Part shown: in pieces, positions 14,617-23,298 of the stretch
Layout: each line of letters opens with the position of its first letter
Position numbering within the stretch: position 1 is the first letter of the stretch
Source of the DNA: an uncultured Prevotellaceae bacterium
GTDB taxonomy: Bacteria; Bacteroidota; Bacteroidia; Bacteroidales; Bacteroidaceae
Length of the DNA: 46,020 bases
Direction: 5' to 3'
Assembly: GCA_902784755.1 (NCBI GenBank)
Contig: CACZVX010000029.1
Location: 1 to 46,020 of the forward strand
Notes under the pieces: generated by a model
Told to the model about the DNA's origin: nothing
Database searches by the model: none
The model's input: only the letters and a program-made list of their open reading frames with translations
Position numbers and translations under genes: made by a program

Positions 14617-15978
14617 ATGGCAAATTTAGATAGAGGAAACTTCGGAACAAAGTTGGGCGTAATCCTTGCAACTGCCGGTGGCGCTGTCGGTTTGGGAAAC
14701 GTTTGGCGCTTTCCCTATGTGACCGGACAGAACGGTGGCGCTGCCTTTATCCTTATCTATATCGGGTGCGTACTGATGATGGGTATTCCCGTGATGCTTT
14801 GTGAAATGATGATAGGCCGTCATGCGCAGGCCAATACGGCACGTGCCTATTCCATCATAGGCAACGGCTCTGCCTGGAAGCTCGTGGGCTATCTCGGTGT
14901 ACTGACCTCTGCCCTGATCCTAGGCTATTACAGTGTGGTGAGCGGATGGACGCTGCAGTATATCTTCTCTTCGCTGGCAGGTAACATCCATGGCACGCCC
15001 GAATATTTTAAGGAGTATTTCACGGCATTCTCCACACATCCCATCAAACCGATCATGTGGGCAGTCTTATTGATAGGCATCACTCATTTCGTGATTGTCC
15101 ACGGTGTGCAGGACGGCATTGAGAAGGCTTCCAAGATTATGATGCCCGTGCTTTTTGTGCTGTTGCTCATACTGATGATCTGTTCGCTCTCCCTTCCAAA
15201 TGCGTGGCAAGGCGTGGAATTCCTGCTGAAGCCCGATTTCTCGAAAGTAACGGGAAAAACTTTCCTGGAAGCCCTCGGACAGTCGTTCTTCTCGTTGAGT
15301 ATCGCAATGGGATGTCTGTGTACTTACGCCAGCTATTTCAAGCGTGAGACCAAACTGTTGCCTTCTGCCCTCCAGATAGCTGGTATCGACACACTCGTGG
15401 CTATTTTGGCCGGACTCATTATCTTCCCTGCGGCCCTCTCGGTAGGTGTACAGCCCGACAGTGGGCCTTCGCTGATTTTCATCACCTTACCTAATGTCTT
15501 CGAACAGGCTTTTGGTGGTTTACCTTTTGTTGAATATATCGTAAGCATCCTGTTTTATCTGCTGCTGACCATTGCCGCCCTCACCAGTAATATATCCATC
15601 CATGAGGTGAGCACTTCGTTCTTGAGTGAAGAGATGCATTTGGGCCGTCGGCACGCAGCCCGTCTGGTGACACTTTATGCCATCATCACAGGCGGCATCT
15701 GTTCCCTCTCACTGGGAATGTGGGATTGGTGTACACTGTTTGGTATGCCGCTCTTTGATTTCCTCGACTGGTTCACGGCTAACTGCTGTCTGCCTGTCGG
15801 CGCCTTCCTCACCTGTTTGTTTATTGGTTGGTATGTGGATCACAAAGTGGTACACGATGAAATCACTAACTGGGGAACGACGAATGTACACTTTGTCCAC
15901 ATCTTTGTGCTGGCCGTGAAATACATTTGTCCACTCTTCACCCTCGCCGTCTTCCTGCATCAGTTTGGATGGATCTAG
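14617..15978 (+). CDS. Sodium:neurotransmitter symporter (SNF/NSS) family transporter, first copy
   Basis: The 453-residue carrier has 11-12 predicted membrane helices and the NSS signature near the N terminus: GNFGTKLGVILATAGGAVGLGNVWRFPY, in pieces GVILATAGGAVGLGNVWRFP (residues about 13-32), the unwound first helix that binds Na+ and substrate. Family members co-transport amino acids or related amines with Na+. The bacterial prototype LeuT has 12 helices. The substrate is not determinable here. The ATG at 14617 follows a full promoter; an upstream start at 14533 would precede the promoter and was rejected. A close paralogue follows after a heptamer element. Confidence 0.9.
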   Translation: MANLDRGNFGTKLGVILATAGGAVGLGNVWRFPYVTGQNGGAAFILIYIGCVLMMGIPVMLCEMMIGRHAQANTARAYSIIGNGSAWKLVGYLGVLTSALILGYYSVVSGWTLQYIFSSLAGNIHGTPEYFKEYFTAFSTHPIKPIMWAVLLIGITHFVIVHGVQDGIEKASKIMMPVLFVLLLILMICSLSLPNAWQGVEFLLKPDFSKVTGKTFLEALGQSFFSLSIAMGCLCTYASYFKRETKLLPSALQIAGIDTLVAILAGLIIFPAALSVGVQPDSGPSLIFITLPNVFEQAFGGLPFVEYIVSILFYLLLTIAALTSNISIHEVSTSFLSEEMHLGRRHAARLVTLYAIITGGICSLSLGMWDWCTLFGMPLFDFLDWFTANCCLPVGAFLTCLFIGWYVDHKVVHDEITNWGTTNVHFVHIFVLAVKYICPLFTLAVFLHQFGWI

Positions 15979-15980
15979 TT

Positions 15981-16145
15981 TAATGAGTAATTAGGAATTA
16001 GGAATTAGAAATTATGATTACATTCATTGGCGGATTTATAAAAATAATAACGAAAAATCATAAGGTAAATCAGTAGGGGAAAAGGTAATCATAATTGCTA
16101 ATTACTAATTCCTAATTACTAATTACTCATTACTCATTACTCATT
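15981..16145 (+). repeat. Heptamer-ended element without an ORF between the two symporter genes (165 bp)
   Basis: The left arm 15981-16021 (41 nt) faces a longer inverted right arm 16085-16145 with eight or nine heptamer units, so the right array has expanded. The 63-bp core starts with ATTCATTGGCGGA, shared with the element at 13335, and has no ORF. It begins 2 bp after the first symporter stop and ends 8 bp before the second symporter ATG. Confidence 0.7.
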
Positions 16146-16153
16146 GACAGAAC

Positions 16154-17497
16154 ATGGAATCTCGCGGAACATTTGCATCGAAAATAGGCATCGTACTCGC
16201 CACAGCAGGCTCTGCCGTGGGATTGGGTAACGTATGGCGCTTTCCTTACGAAACAGGAATGAACGGCGGTGCTGCCTTCCTGCTTATCTATCTGGGATGT
16301 CTGCTGATTCTCGGACTTCCTGCTATGCTTTGCGAATTCATCGTGGGACGCCATGCACAGCAGAATGCCACACGCGCCTATGGAGGATGGCCCTGGAAAT
16401 TGGTGGGGTATATGGGAGTCCTGACCGGATTCATCATCATGGGCTTCTACAGCGTGGTGGCCGGATGGACGCTACAATATGTTTTTGCAGCGATTGCCGG
16501 TCATCTGCAAGGTGATGCCGATTATATTCAAAGGTATTTTGCCGAATTCACCAACAATCCCATTAAACCCGTGATGTGGACATTGGTGTTTATCTGCATC
16601 ACCCATATCGTGATTGTCCATGGCGTACAGAAAGGTATTGAGAAGGCTTCCAAGATTATGATGCCCGTGCTTTTCCTGTTGCTTATTCTCTTGGTGATAT
16701 GCTCCTTGATGTTACCTAACAGTTCTATAGGTGTGGAATTCCTTTTCCACCCTGATTTCTCTAAGGTGACTCACAGCACTTTCTTTGAAGCTTTGGGGCA
16801 AACCTTTTTCACATTGAGCACAGGTATGGCTTGTCTGGTAACCTATGCAAGCTATTTTGCAAAGGATGTGAACCTCACACGCAGTGCATTTCAGATAGCT
16901 GCCATCGACACACTGGTGGCACTCCTTTCAGGATTGATTATCTTTCCAGCTGCCTTCTCGGTAGGTGTTCAGCCAGATGCAGGCCCTTCACTCATTTTCA
17001 TTACATTGCCTAATGTGTTCCAGCAGGCTTTTGCTTCCATCCCTATTCTGGGTTACCTCATTGGGATTATATTCTATATTCTCCTCGTTCTGGCAGCTCT
17101 CACCAGCATCATCTCGATGCATGAGACACCTACCGCCTTTGTTAGTGAGGAGTTTGGTTTGGGACGTAAGAACGGAGCCCGTATCGTTACCGTTCTGGCG
17201 ATGCTCACAGGAGCCCTTTGTTCCTTGTCGCTGGGTCCTGTGCCTGAGTTACAAATATTTGGAAAAACTCTCTTTGATTTTTTCGACTTCCTATCTGCCA
17301 ACGTACTGCTCACGTTGGGTGGCTTCCTGACAAGTATCTATGTGGGATGGATTATGCCCCATAAGATTGTGCGTGACCAAATGACCAACTGGGGAACGCT
17401 TAGCGGGCGTTATTTCCATATCTTTGTTTTCGTCGTGAAATACATTTGCCCAGTTGGCATGCTTTTCATCTTCCTACATCAGTTTGGAATGGTGTGA
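16154..17497 (+). CDS. Sodium:neurotransmitter symporter (SNF/NSS) family transporter, second copy
   Basis: The 447-residue paralogue of the preceding gene has the same helix-1 signature (KIGIVLATAGSAVGLGNVWR, residues about 10-29) and long shared stretches such as HGVQ-GIEKASKIMMPVLF and IFPAAFSVGVQPDAGPSLIF. The two copies differ in helix 6 to loop regions and at the C terminus, so they may differ in substrate. A tandem duplication is the simplest origin. No promoter box is visible immediately upstream, where the heptamer element fills the gap, so it is probably read from the first copy's promoter. It ends 10 bp from the convergent EnvC-like gene. Confidence 0.9.
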   Translation: MESRGTFASKIGIVLATAGSAVGLGNVWRFPYETGMNGGAAFLLIYLGCLLILGLPAMLCEFIVGRHAQQNATRAYGGWPWKLVGYMGVLTGFIIMGFYSVVAGWTLQYVFAAIAGHLQGDADYIQRYFAEFTNNPIKPVMWTLVFICITHIVIVHGVQKGIEKASKIMMPVLFLLLILLVICSLMLPNSSIGVEFLFHPDFSKVTHSTFFEALGQTFFTLSTGMACLVTYASYFAKDVNLTRSAFQIAAIDTLVALLSGLIIFPAAFSVGVQPDAGPSLIFITLPNVFQQAFASIPILGYLIGIIFYILLVLAALTSIISMHETPTAFVSEEFGLGRKNGARIVTVLAMLTGALCSLSLGPVPELQIFGKTLFDFFDFLSANVLLTLGGFLTSIYVGWIMPHKIVRDQMTNWGTLSGRYFHIFVFVVKYICPVGMLFIFLHQFGMV

Positions 17498-17507
17498 GTC
17501 ATAATCC

Positions 17508-19184
17508 TTACCTTCCCAACCAAACTTCAGGATTCAGTTTAGCAGTTTCACGACGAAGCTGGAACTGAAGAATGTTGTCAGAACCCAAGGAACCTAATGC
17601 CTGCCGGGTACTCACTTTTTGTCCCCGCGAAACATTCACCGAACGAAGGTTACAATAGACGGAAATGTAACTTCCATGACGGACCATCACCACACTTGTG
17701 CCGCCAAAAGCAAACACAGCACTTACCTCACCATTGAAAATGGCACGTGCCTGAGCTCCTGGCGAACCTAAGATGTTGATTCCTTTATTATCGAGCGTTA
17801 CATTTTTCAAACCTTCCACGTTGTATTGTCCATAGTGGCTCACAATGCGATAAGAACCGGTAATAGGAATGGGCAAACGACCCTTGTTGCTCTCAAAGTT
17901 ACTGCTCAACTTGCGGTCCACGCTGCTGACAAGAGAAATCGTCTCGTTCTCCCGCCTGGCTTCTGCCACCTCTTTTTCATGCCGGCGATTATCCACCTCT
18001 GCCTTTCGTTCTGCAGCCTCACGGGCAGCTTGTGCCTCAAGAGCAGCCTGTTCTGCACGCGCTTTCTCCATGGCATCCTTCTTGGCAGCCTCACGAGCCA
18101 TGCGTTTAGCTTCAGCTTCGCGTTCACGGGCTTCCGCAATGCGACGGGCATTCTCACGGGCAGCAGCCTCGGCAGCGGCCTTCTTACGTGCCAATTCTTC
18201 CTCACGTTTCTTCTTGGCAGCAGCCTCAGCGGCAGCTCTCTGACGGGCTTCCTCAGCAGCACGGGCACGAGCCTTCGCTACTTCCTCGGCGATCAGTCTG
18301 TCAATCTGGGCATTGAGAGCCTGGTCTTTTTTGCGCTGATCATCAATGATACCCTGAATGGTACGCTGCTGTTTCTGCAACGTGTTCACCACCTGTTGCT
18401 GTTCATCTTTCTTGCCCTGCAAAGCTGCTTGCTCCTTCTTACCTTTATATAGCAGGTTATTCTTGTTACCTTTTTCCTTCTCCAGCTCCTGATGCTTGGA
18501 AGCTATCTGTTCCTGTTTGGCCTTCACCAATTCACCTTGAGCCCGCTGGAAAGCAGCATATTCTCTGACAAAACGCAAACGGCGATACATCTGATTAAAG
18601 TTCTTGGCAGAGAAAACGAACATCAGCTGATCCTGAATCTTACTGTGACGGGCCATATAGCGCAGACTCTTCAGGTATTTCTGCTGACGATCCTTCAACT
18701 GTGATTCCAACGTAGCCAACTGGGCTTTCAGCAGATCGATATTGCCTTCAATATGCGTGATATCTTTCTGAATGTCTTCGATTTTCTTCTGGCGCTCATC
18801 AATTTCACTATTGATAACCAACAGATCATCAAGACGCTTTTTTACGTCAGCCCTGTTAGCGCGGAGAAGTTTCTCCTGTTCCTGAATCTTTTTCTTGATA
18901 ACTGCCCGCTGACTCTGAAGACCTTTAATCTCAGCATTGGTATAAACAGGGGCTTTGGAAGTGGATTTCCTGGTTTTGCTGGTTTTGCCAGTTTTGCCAG
19001 ATTGTTTAGATGTACTTGATTTTCTAGAAGTACTGGCCTGTCTGGATTTTGTTGTTGTGGTCGTCTTGCGGGTAGTATTGGTACGCTGCGTTGTTGTCGT
19101 TTTTTTAGACGTAGTCTTCTTCTGCTGTGCTCCAACAGGAGCCAGCAATATGAGTGACAATATGATAGTGAACAGCGTTCTCAT
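17508..19184 (-). CDS. EnvC-like murein hydrolase activator with degenerate LytM domain
   Basis: The 558-residue protein has a signal peptide (1-19, ending GAQQ), a Lys/Thr/Ser-rich linker (about 20-80), long coiled coils (about 84-265 and, very Ala/Arg/Glu-rich, 285-405) and a C-terminal LytM/M23 fold (about 437-558). Zinc-site positions are changed: Asn470 replaces the Asp of the usual GxD, Asn512 stands for the His of the YxHL motif, and Gln540 for the His of HFEIR. Like EnvC and NlpD it should therefore be non-catalytic and activate an amidase during cell separation. It is the last gene of the dut operon and starts directly at the end of the DUF4292 gene. Confidence 0.85.
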   Translation of the reverse strand: MRTLFTIILSLILLAPVGAQQKKTTSKKTTTTQRTNTTRKTTTTTKSRQASTSRKSSTSKQSGKTGKTSKTRKSTSKAPVYTNAEIKGLQSQRAVIKKKIQEQEKLLRANRADVKKRLDDLLVINSEIDERQKKIEDIQKDITHIEGNIDLLKAQLATLESQLKDRQQKYLKSLRYMARHSKIQDQLMFVFSAKNFNQMYRRLRFVREYAAFQRAQGELVKAKQEQIASKHQELEKEKGNKNNLLYKGKKEQAALQGKKDEQQQVVNTLQKQQRTIQGIIDDQRKKDQALNAQIDRLIAEEVAKARARAAEEARQRAAAEAAAKKKREEELARKKAAAEAAARENARRIAEAREREAEAKRMAREAAKKDAMEKARAEQAALEAQAAREAAERKAEVDNRRHEKEVAEARRENETISLVSSVDRKLSSNFESNKGRLPIPITGSYRIVSHYGQYNVEGLKNVTLDNKGINILGSPGAQARAIFNGEVSAVFAFGGTSVVMVRHGSYISVYCNLRSVNVSRGQKVSTRQALGSLGSDNILQFQLRRETAKLNPEVWLGR

Positions 19185-20081
19185 TTAAAGACTCGTTATT
19201 TTCTCCAATACTTCCTCTACACTAACTGCCTTATATTTACCAGAAAGGGTGGTACGCGTCTCCCAGTCTTTGTCCATCTTCACCCCCTTCAATTTGATGC
19301 CTACTTTGACATCACGGGGTTTCTGAGTAGCCTGTGTCTTACCATTCAAAGTAAGCATATGCGGGAACAATTTGGTGCCTACGGGCTTGAAGTCATCATA
19401 TTTACATATAATCTTCGTTGTTCCACTCGATTTGTCAGCATAAGTAATTTCCGTCTGCTTAATCTGTCCGGTCTTCGACTCTGTCTGCCAAACATAGCTC
19501 ATATTCCCTTGCTTTAAGTTCACGGGCACCATCACCGATGAAGACTGGAGGTTAAGTGCAAACTGTTTCAGCATGTCATCAGTTACAGTTTTCGTTCCTG
19601 GCATAAACAACATGTTCCAGAACAAAGCCTGTAAAGAATAGAAATTCAGGCCATTGCGCTGCAGGAAACTGACTTTGTTATAGTCAGCTTTGATATATTC
19701 CTTATGGATGCGGTCCACAATCATCACATAATCCTTGGTGAACTCCAGACGTCCCACTTCCATCAGTCCAAAGGCCGTCAGCTGAATGCGTATCACATCA
19801 TCCTTGCGCATATGAAGCGAACCGCCAACGGAAATGTCCTTTGAACCCGTATCAATGGAGAAATCGATATTGCTCACGATGTTCTGCGTATAGACAGCAT
19901 TGTCGTACACCCTACGCATATAGTTGAGTTTCAGCTGTTCTGCATCTTCGGTGCCAGTAACGGTCTTCACATCGGTGCTGCTATCCACAACCGTCTTCTT
20001 TGTTCCACACGAAACAACCACCAACGCCATCAGCATCAGCCATAAAAACCTTTTCGTTATCGTTTTCCTGATCATCTTCAT
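19185..20081 (-). CDS. DUF4292 lipoprotein
   Basis: This 298-residue protein has a lipoprotein signal with the modified cysteine at residue 25 (VVVSCG), then a beta-rich region resembling LolA/LolB-like folds (SIDTGSKDISVGGSLHMRKDDVIRIQLTAFGLMEVGRLEFT, in short pieces around 75-115). DUF4292 proteins are widespread in Bacteroidetes, nearly always next to the EnvC-like gene, and their role is not established. A part in outer-membrane lipid or lipoprotein handling is inferred from the fold only. The start overlaps the stop of the TPR gene by four bases (ATGA), supporting the chosen ATG and translational coupling. Confidence 0.8.
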   Translation of the reverse strand: MKMIRKTITKRFLWLMLMALVVVSCGTKKTVVDSSTDVKTVTGTEDAEQLKLNYMRRVYDNAVYTQNIVSNIDFSIDTGSKDISVGGSLHMRKDDVIRIQLTAFGLMEVGRLEFTKDYVMIVDRIHKEYIKADYNKVSFLQRNGLNFYSLQALFWNMLFMPGTKTVTDDMLKQFALNLQSSSVMVPVNLKQGNMSYVWQTESKTGQIKQTEITYADKSSGTTKIICKYDDFKPVGTKLFPHMLTLNGKTQATQKPRDVKVGIKLKGVKMDKDWETRTTLSGKYKAVSVEEVLEKITSL

Positions 20082-21871
20082 TTCTTGAGATATTTTCTAA
20101 GTTTTATTTTCCGTATAAGGACTTTTGAATCGTTACCATTGTCGCGTGCCTTCCGCCAGAAATCAAGAGCCTTATCCATCTCACCCACTTTTGCATGGAT
20201 GTCACCTGCATGCTCCAGAATGACAACACTCACAGTAGAATCGTTCTGTACTGCCTGATCGATATATAACTTTGACTCCTCATAGCGTTCCTGCATAAAA
20301 AGAATCCAGGCATAAGTATCCAGATAGGTACTGTTCTGTGGCTCTGCCTTGATGGTACGATAACTCATCTGTTCAGCTCTTTGCAGATCTTTGCCTTGCT
20401 CACTCAAATAATAGGCATAGTTATTCAGACACCCTATATTGTCAGGTTTCCACTGCAGACAACTGTCATAGGCAGCATAAGCCTCTTTCTCACGTCCTTT
20501 TTCATGAAGGATATCACCCATGATGGCATAGAAATCACTGACAATCTCCTTGTTGCTGCTTTCATTGATCTGGGCAACACCACGTTGAAATGAGTTCAGA
20601 GCCTCGTCTCTTTCATCTTTCTGGAAATGGGCAAGCCCCATGAAATAGTAAAAAGCCATCTCATCGGGATTATACTCTTGGGCTGCCCTGGAAAGGCGAA
20701 TCACCTCATCAAAGTTCTTTTTACTCCACTCAGCCTGAATCAGTTCCAAACGAACGCCTGCATTATCAGGAGCGATTTCCAAAGCATCTCTCAAGGCTTG
20801 GTTGATGCTGTCCTGAGGCATTTTCTTCAGGGTCATATAGGCCGCGTATAGTTCATGCATGTCCGTCGTCTTTTGTGGCTGAGCAAGAATGCGATGGAAC
20901 AAATCGAGCACTTGTGTGGAGTCACCACCTTCCTGTTCGTTGTCGGCAACGACCTTACGCATCAATGTCATCTTGCTGTTAATAGGTGTATCCTCATTGA
21001 TGAGCATCTTTTCCTGCAAGTCATTGGCCAAAGAATCTTCTCCTACATTGCGGTAATAATCGAGCATCGACATTTGAGCCATGAGATTGTCAGGTTCCAT
21101 CTTCAGAACGTAGTCATATTCCTTCAAGGCTTCATCAGCACGATCGTTCTGCAAAAGCCAGTTACCCATCATCACATGATAATTCATGTCGTTAGGATGC
21201 TTTTCGGAGAGTGATTTCAATTCTGCCAACTCAGCCTCCTTATCCCCTTTCAAAGCAAGGACTCTCATTCGAGCCAGCGTAATCTCCTCACTACTGCCTT
21301 CGAGACTTTCCAGCCGGTCGATCGTACGCAGCATATTGTCATAATCTTTCTGGCGGTCGTATAGTTGAATCAAGATGTTCAGCACATCATCGCGGTCCCG
21401 GGTATTGGCATAAATTTTCTCGTAAGTCTCGATGGCCTTGGGGAATTTGCCCATACCAATGTAAATCTGCCCCAGACGTTCCATGAACGTAGTATTCGTC
21501 GGATTCAGAGCAGCAGCCCGCTCTATATCTGCCACCATCAGCGAATCGTTTTTCAGCATGGAATAATAAGCTGAACGCATGAAATACACCTCAGCCGCAT
21601 TAGGATTGATTTCCTGACAATGATTCAGCAAGTCAAAAGCAGCTGCATAATTGCCCTTGTTCTGTTGGTTGATGGCTTCCAGATAAAAATATTTGAAGCG
21701 CTGGGAGGTGTTATAATCTAATGGAGTATAAATTGTGGAGTATGTTGAATGATGATTTCCTTTTTTGGACGACATTGAGGCAGAACCACATGATGTCAAG
21801 AACAATGTTGCCAGCAGCAAAGCCACAATCCCCCAAAAAGAATTTATCCTATACCTAATAGAAACAATCAT
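20078..21871 (-). CDS. TPR-repeat lipoprotein
   Basis: The 597-residue protein has a lipoprotein signal peptide with lipobox LTSC (Cys28). A long array of tetratricopeptide repeats fills about residues 55-590, with typical text such as NPNAAEVYFMRSAYYSMLKND, PTNTTFMERLGQIYIGMGKF and KPDNIGCLNNYAYYLSEQGK (each one repeat). TPR arrays scaffold protein complexes, so this is likely an outer-membrane-attached periplasmic scaffold. Its conserved position between dut and the DUF4292/EnvC genes suggests an envelope-assembly task, which is an inference. It starts 24 bp after dut and overlaps the next gene by four bases. Confidence 0.85.
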   Translation of the reverse strand: MIVSIRYRINSFWGIVALLLATLFLTSCGSASMSSKKGNHHSTYSTIYTPLDYNTSQRFKYFYLEAINQQNKGNYAAAFDLLNHCQEINPNAAEVYFMRSAYYSMLKNDSLMVADIERAAALNPTNTTFMERLGQIYIGMGKFPKAIETYEKIYANTRDRDDVLNILIQLYDRQKDYDNMLRTIDRLESLEGSSEEITLARMRVLALKGDKEAELAELKSLSEKHPNDMNYHVMMGNWLLQNDRADEALKEYDYVLKMEPDNLMAQMSMLDYYRNVGEDSLANDLQEKMLINEDTPINSKMTLMRKVVADNEQEGGDSTQVLDLFHRILAQPQKTTDMHELYAAYMTLKKMPQDSINQALRDALEIAPDNAGVRLELIQAEWSKKNFDEVIRLSRAAQEYNPDEMAFYYFMGLAHFQKDERDEALNSFQRGVAQINESSNKEIVSDFYAIMGDILHEKGREKEAYAAYDSCLQWKPDNIGCLNNYAYYLSEQGKDLQRAEQMSYRTIKAEPQNSTYLDTYAWILFMQERYEESKLYIDQAVQNDSTVSVVILEHAGDIHAKVGEMDKALDFWRKARDNGNDSKVLIRKIKLRKYLKK

Positions 21872-21895
21872 AATTCTACACGCTACATTCTACAA

Positions 21896-22333
21896 TCACT
21901 TAACTCCCGTATGTCCATAACCACCGGCACCGCGCTCTGTCTCATCAAGTTCTTCCACAACCACAAGATCAGCCTGTTCATGACGGGCAATGACCATCTG
22001 TGCAATACGCTCACCATCTTCCACCGTAAAATCTTCTTGTGAAAGGTTAACCAGAACCACTCCGATTTCACCACGATAGTCCGCATCAATCGTACCTGGC
22101 GTGTTGAGTACTGTAATGCCATGCTTTAAGGCCAATCCACTGCGAGGACGCACTTGAGCCTCATAGCCTTCGGGCAAAGCGATGAAAAGACCTGTCTTGA
22201 TCAACTTACGCTCCAAAGGACGAAGTACGACAGGAGCATCCAGATTAGCTCGCAAATCCATGCCAGCACTTTGTGAGGTAGCATAAGCGGGCAGTTGCTG
22301 ATGCCCTTTATTTACAACTTTTATTTTCAACAT
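21896..22333 (-). CDS. dut: dUTP diphosphatase
   Basis: The 145-residue trimeric dUTPase converts dUTP to dUMP and pyrophosphate, keeping uracil out of DNA and feeding thymidylate synthesis. All five motifs are present: SAGMDLRA (1), [11 protein letters not shown] (2), [14 protein letters not shown] (3), GERIAQMV (4) and the C-terminal Gly-rich arm GAGGYGHTG (5). The ATG at 22333 was chosen since the family starts at MLKIKVV. An upstream start would add residues lying across the -7 box. First gene of a four-gene minus-strand operon. Confidence 0.95.
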   Translation of the reverse strand: MLKIKVVNKGHQQLPAYATSQSAGMDLRANLDAPVVLRPLERKLIKTGLFIALPEGYEAQVRPRSGLALKHGITVLNTPGTIDADYRGEIGVVLVNLSQEDFTVEDGERIAQMVIARHEQADLVVVEELDETERGAGGYGHTGVK

Positions 22334-22363
22334 TCTCGGTTTTACCTTATTATTATTAAGATG

Positions 22364-22371
22364 CAAAATTA
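22364..22371 (-). promoter_or_regulatory. dut: -7 box upstream of dut
   Basis: The complement of 22364-22371 reads TAATTTTG, fitting the Bacteroidetes -7 consensus, 30 bp before the dut ATG. No well-spaced -33 box is visible. It probably drives the whole dut to envC-like operon. Confidence 0.5.
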
Positions 22372-22538
22372 AGCATTTCAGTCCACATATCCCTAGTACA
22401 ACAGATAATTTACGGATAATTAACAACCCCATTCAATCGTGAAAAAGAGGCTTGCACAAATAACAAAGTCGTATCGCACGACGACGGAGAACCCATCGTA
22501 GGTGCCACCGTAATGATGAAAGTGCCACATCGCCACTT

Positions 22539-22751
22539 TGCCACTTTGCCACATTAAGGTGATTCCGACTTTCGGGGATTTGTGTAGAGTACTATAGTTA
22601 CTATAATATATAATATATAATTATATATTATATATTATAGTAAAATTATTGTACTTATAACCCATAATATTTTTTACTCCAATTTGTTTCAATCCACAAC
22701 CGCTCCCCCTGGCCTACCCCCTTGGAAGGGGCTTAATGTGGCAAAGTGGCA
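22539..22751. repeat. 213-bp inverted-repeat element with octamer arms
   Basis: TGCCACTTTGCCACATTAAG (22539-22558) is exactly complementary to 22732-22751. Both arms extend outward as GCCACWWT octamer repeats. The core holds the 46-bp palindrome and a CCCCTT/AAGGGG hairpin (22718-22731). No ORF. It looks like a miniature mobile or structural element. Confidence 0.7.
22598..22643. repeat. 46-bp perfect AT-only-core palindrome
   Basis: 22598-22620 and 22621-22643 are exact reverse complements with no spacer, almost entirely A/T (one C/G pair per arm). It could extrude as a cruciform in DNA or fold as a 23-bp hairpin in RNA. Confidence 0.9.
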
Positions 22752-22830
22752 TTGTGGCATTGTGGCATTTTCGGGGTTTGCATAAAAAATCCACTCCCGA
22801 AATGAGAGGGGCTGTTTTTTTCCTCAAAAT

Positions 22831-23036
22831 GTGTTCCGTTAAATAACGTTTTTGCATTTTCTCTCCGTCATTCTTACAGCGCTTCATTGGCATTCCTACA
22901 GGGTTTCCACGCCATTTAAGCAGCCGACAGCCTTCATTAGTGCATCTAATTGCACGTAACTGCACGTAAGTATATCATAAGTGCACCTAAGTGTATCATA
23001 ACTGGTATTTGCGTGCGATTTGATTTAACGGAACAC
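22831..23036. repeat. 206-bp unit with 14-bp inverted ends
   Basis: GTGTTCCGTTAAAT (22831-22844) is exactly complementary to 23023-23036. The interior has several near-palindromic GTGCAC/CTAAG words. No coding frame is credible. It may be a separate miniature element beside the one at 22539. Confidence 0.55.
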
Positions 23037-23242
23037 AGAGACACAAAATCGCGATTAAGTGAGTACCATAAGAGCTTGCTCTTAAATGGTCGAACGTGAG
23101 CGATTTATTTAAAGACACAAAGTCTAAAAGTCATCGTCATAGTCATAGTCATAGTTGAATTATGATAGTGAAAAAAACACCAATAAGAGAATGACTGGAG
23201 CCGCATCTTCTGTGAAGAATGCAGAGCCTTTTTTACTAAAAA

Positions 23243-23274
23243 TTTGGATAATCCATGGAAAAGCACTATCTTTG
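23243..23274 (+). promoter_or_regulatory. Promoter of the S9 peptidase gene
   Basis: TTTG (23243-23246), 20 bp, TATCTTTG (23267-23274) is a full-consensus promoter, 24 bp before the ATG at 23299. This fixes the start and rejects the upstream extension. Confidence 0.75.
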
Positions 23275-23298
23275 CTCCTTAACAATATACGAAAGCAA

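Larger units (their letters stand above)
22434..23242. other. Gene-free stretch of nested inverted-repeat elements
   Basis: About 800 bp without a convincing gene. It contains the 20-bp inverted repeat pair with the 46-bp palindrome (22539-22751), a second 14-bp inverted-repeat unit (22831-23036), repeated GTGCAYCTAA-like words (22939-22994), a small AAGAGC/GCTCTT hairpin near 23070-23083, and CATAGT hexamer repeats near 23130-23153. Confidence 0.6.

Noticed and set aside
8502-16145. Heptamer arrays as a CRISPR array
   Set aside because: Units are 7 bp in tandem without unique spacers, arms are inverted, and no cas gene is present.
17826-18452. 208-codon plus-strand frame inside the EnvC-like gene
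   Set aside because: It is an antisense shadow of the Ala/Glu/Lys-rich coiled coil, giving a Leu/Phe/Ser-rich nonsense protein.
22714-22965. Minus-strand 83-codon frame in the gap before the S9 gene
   Set aside because: It runs across the inverted-repeat arm, a hairpin and part of the second element, has unusual composition (many Cys, Lys and Arg), and no promoter or family resemblance.
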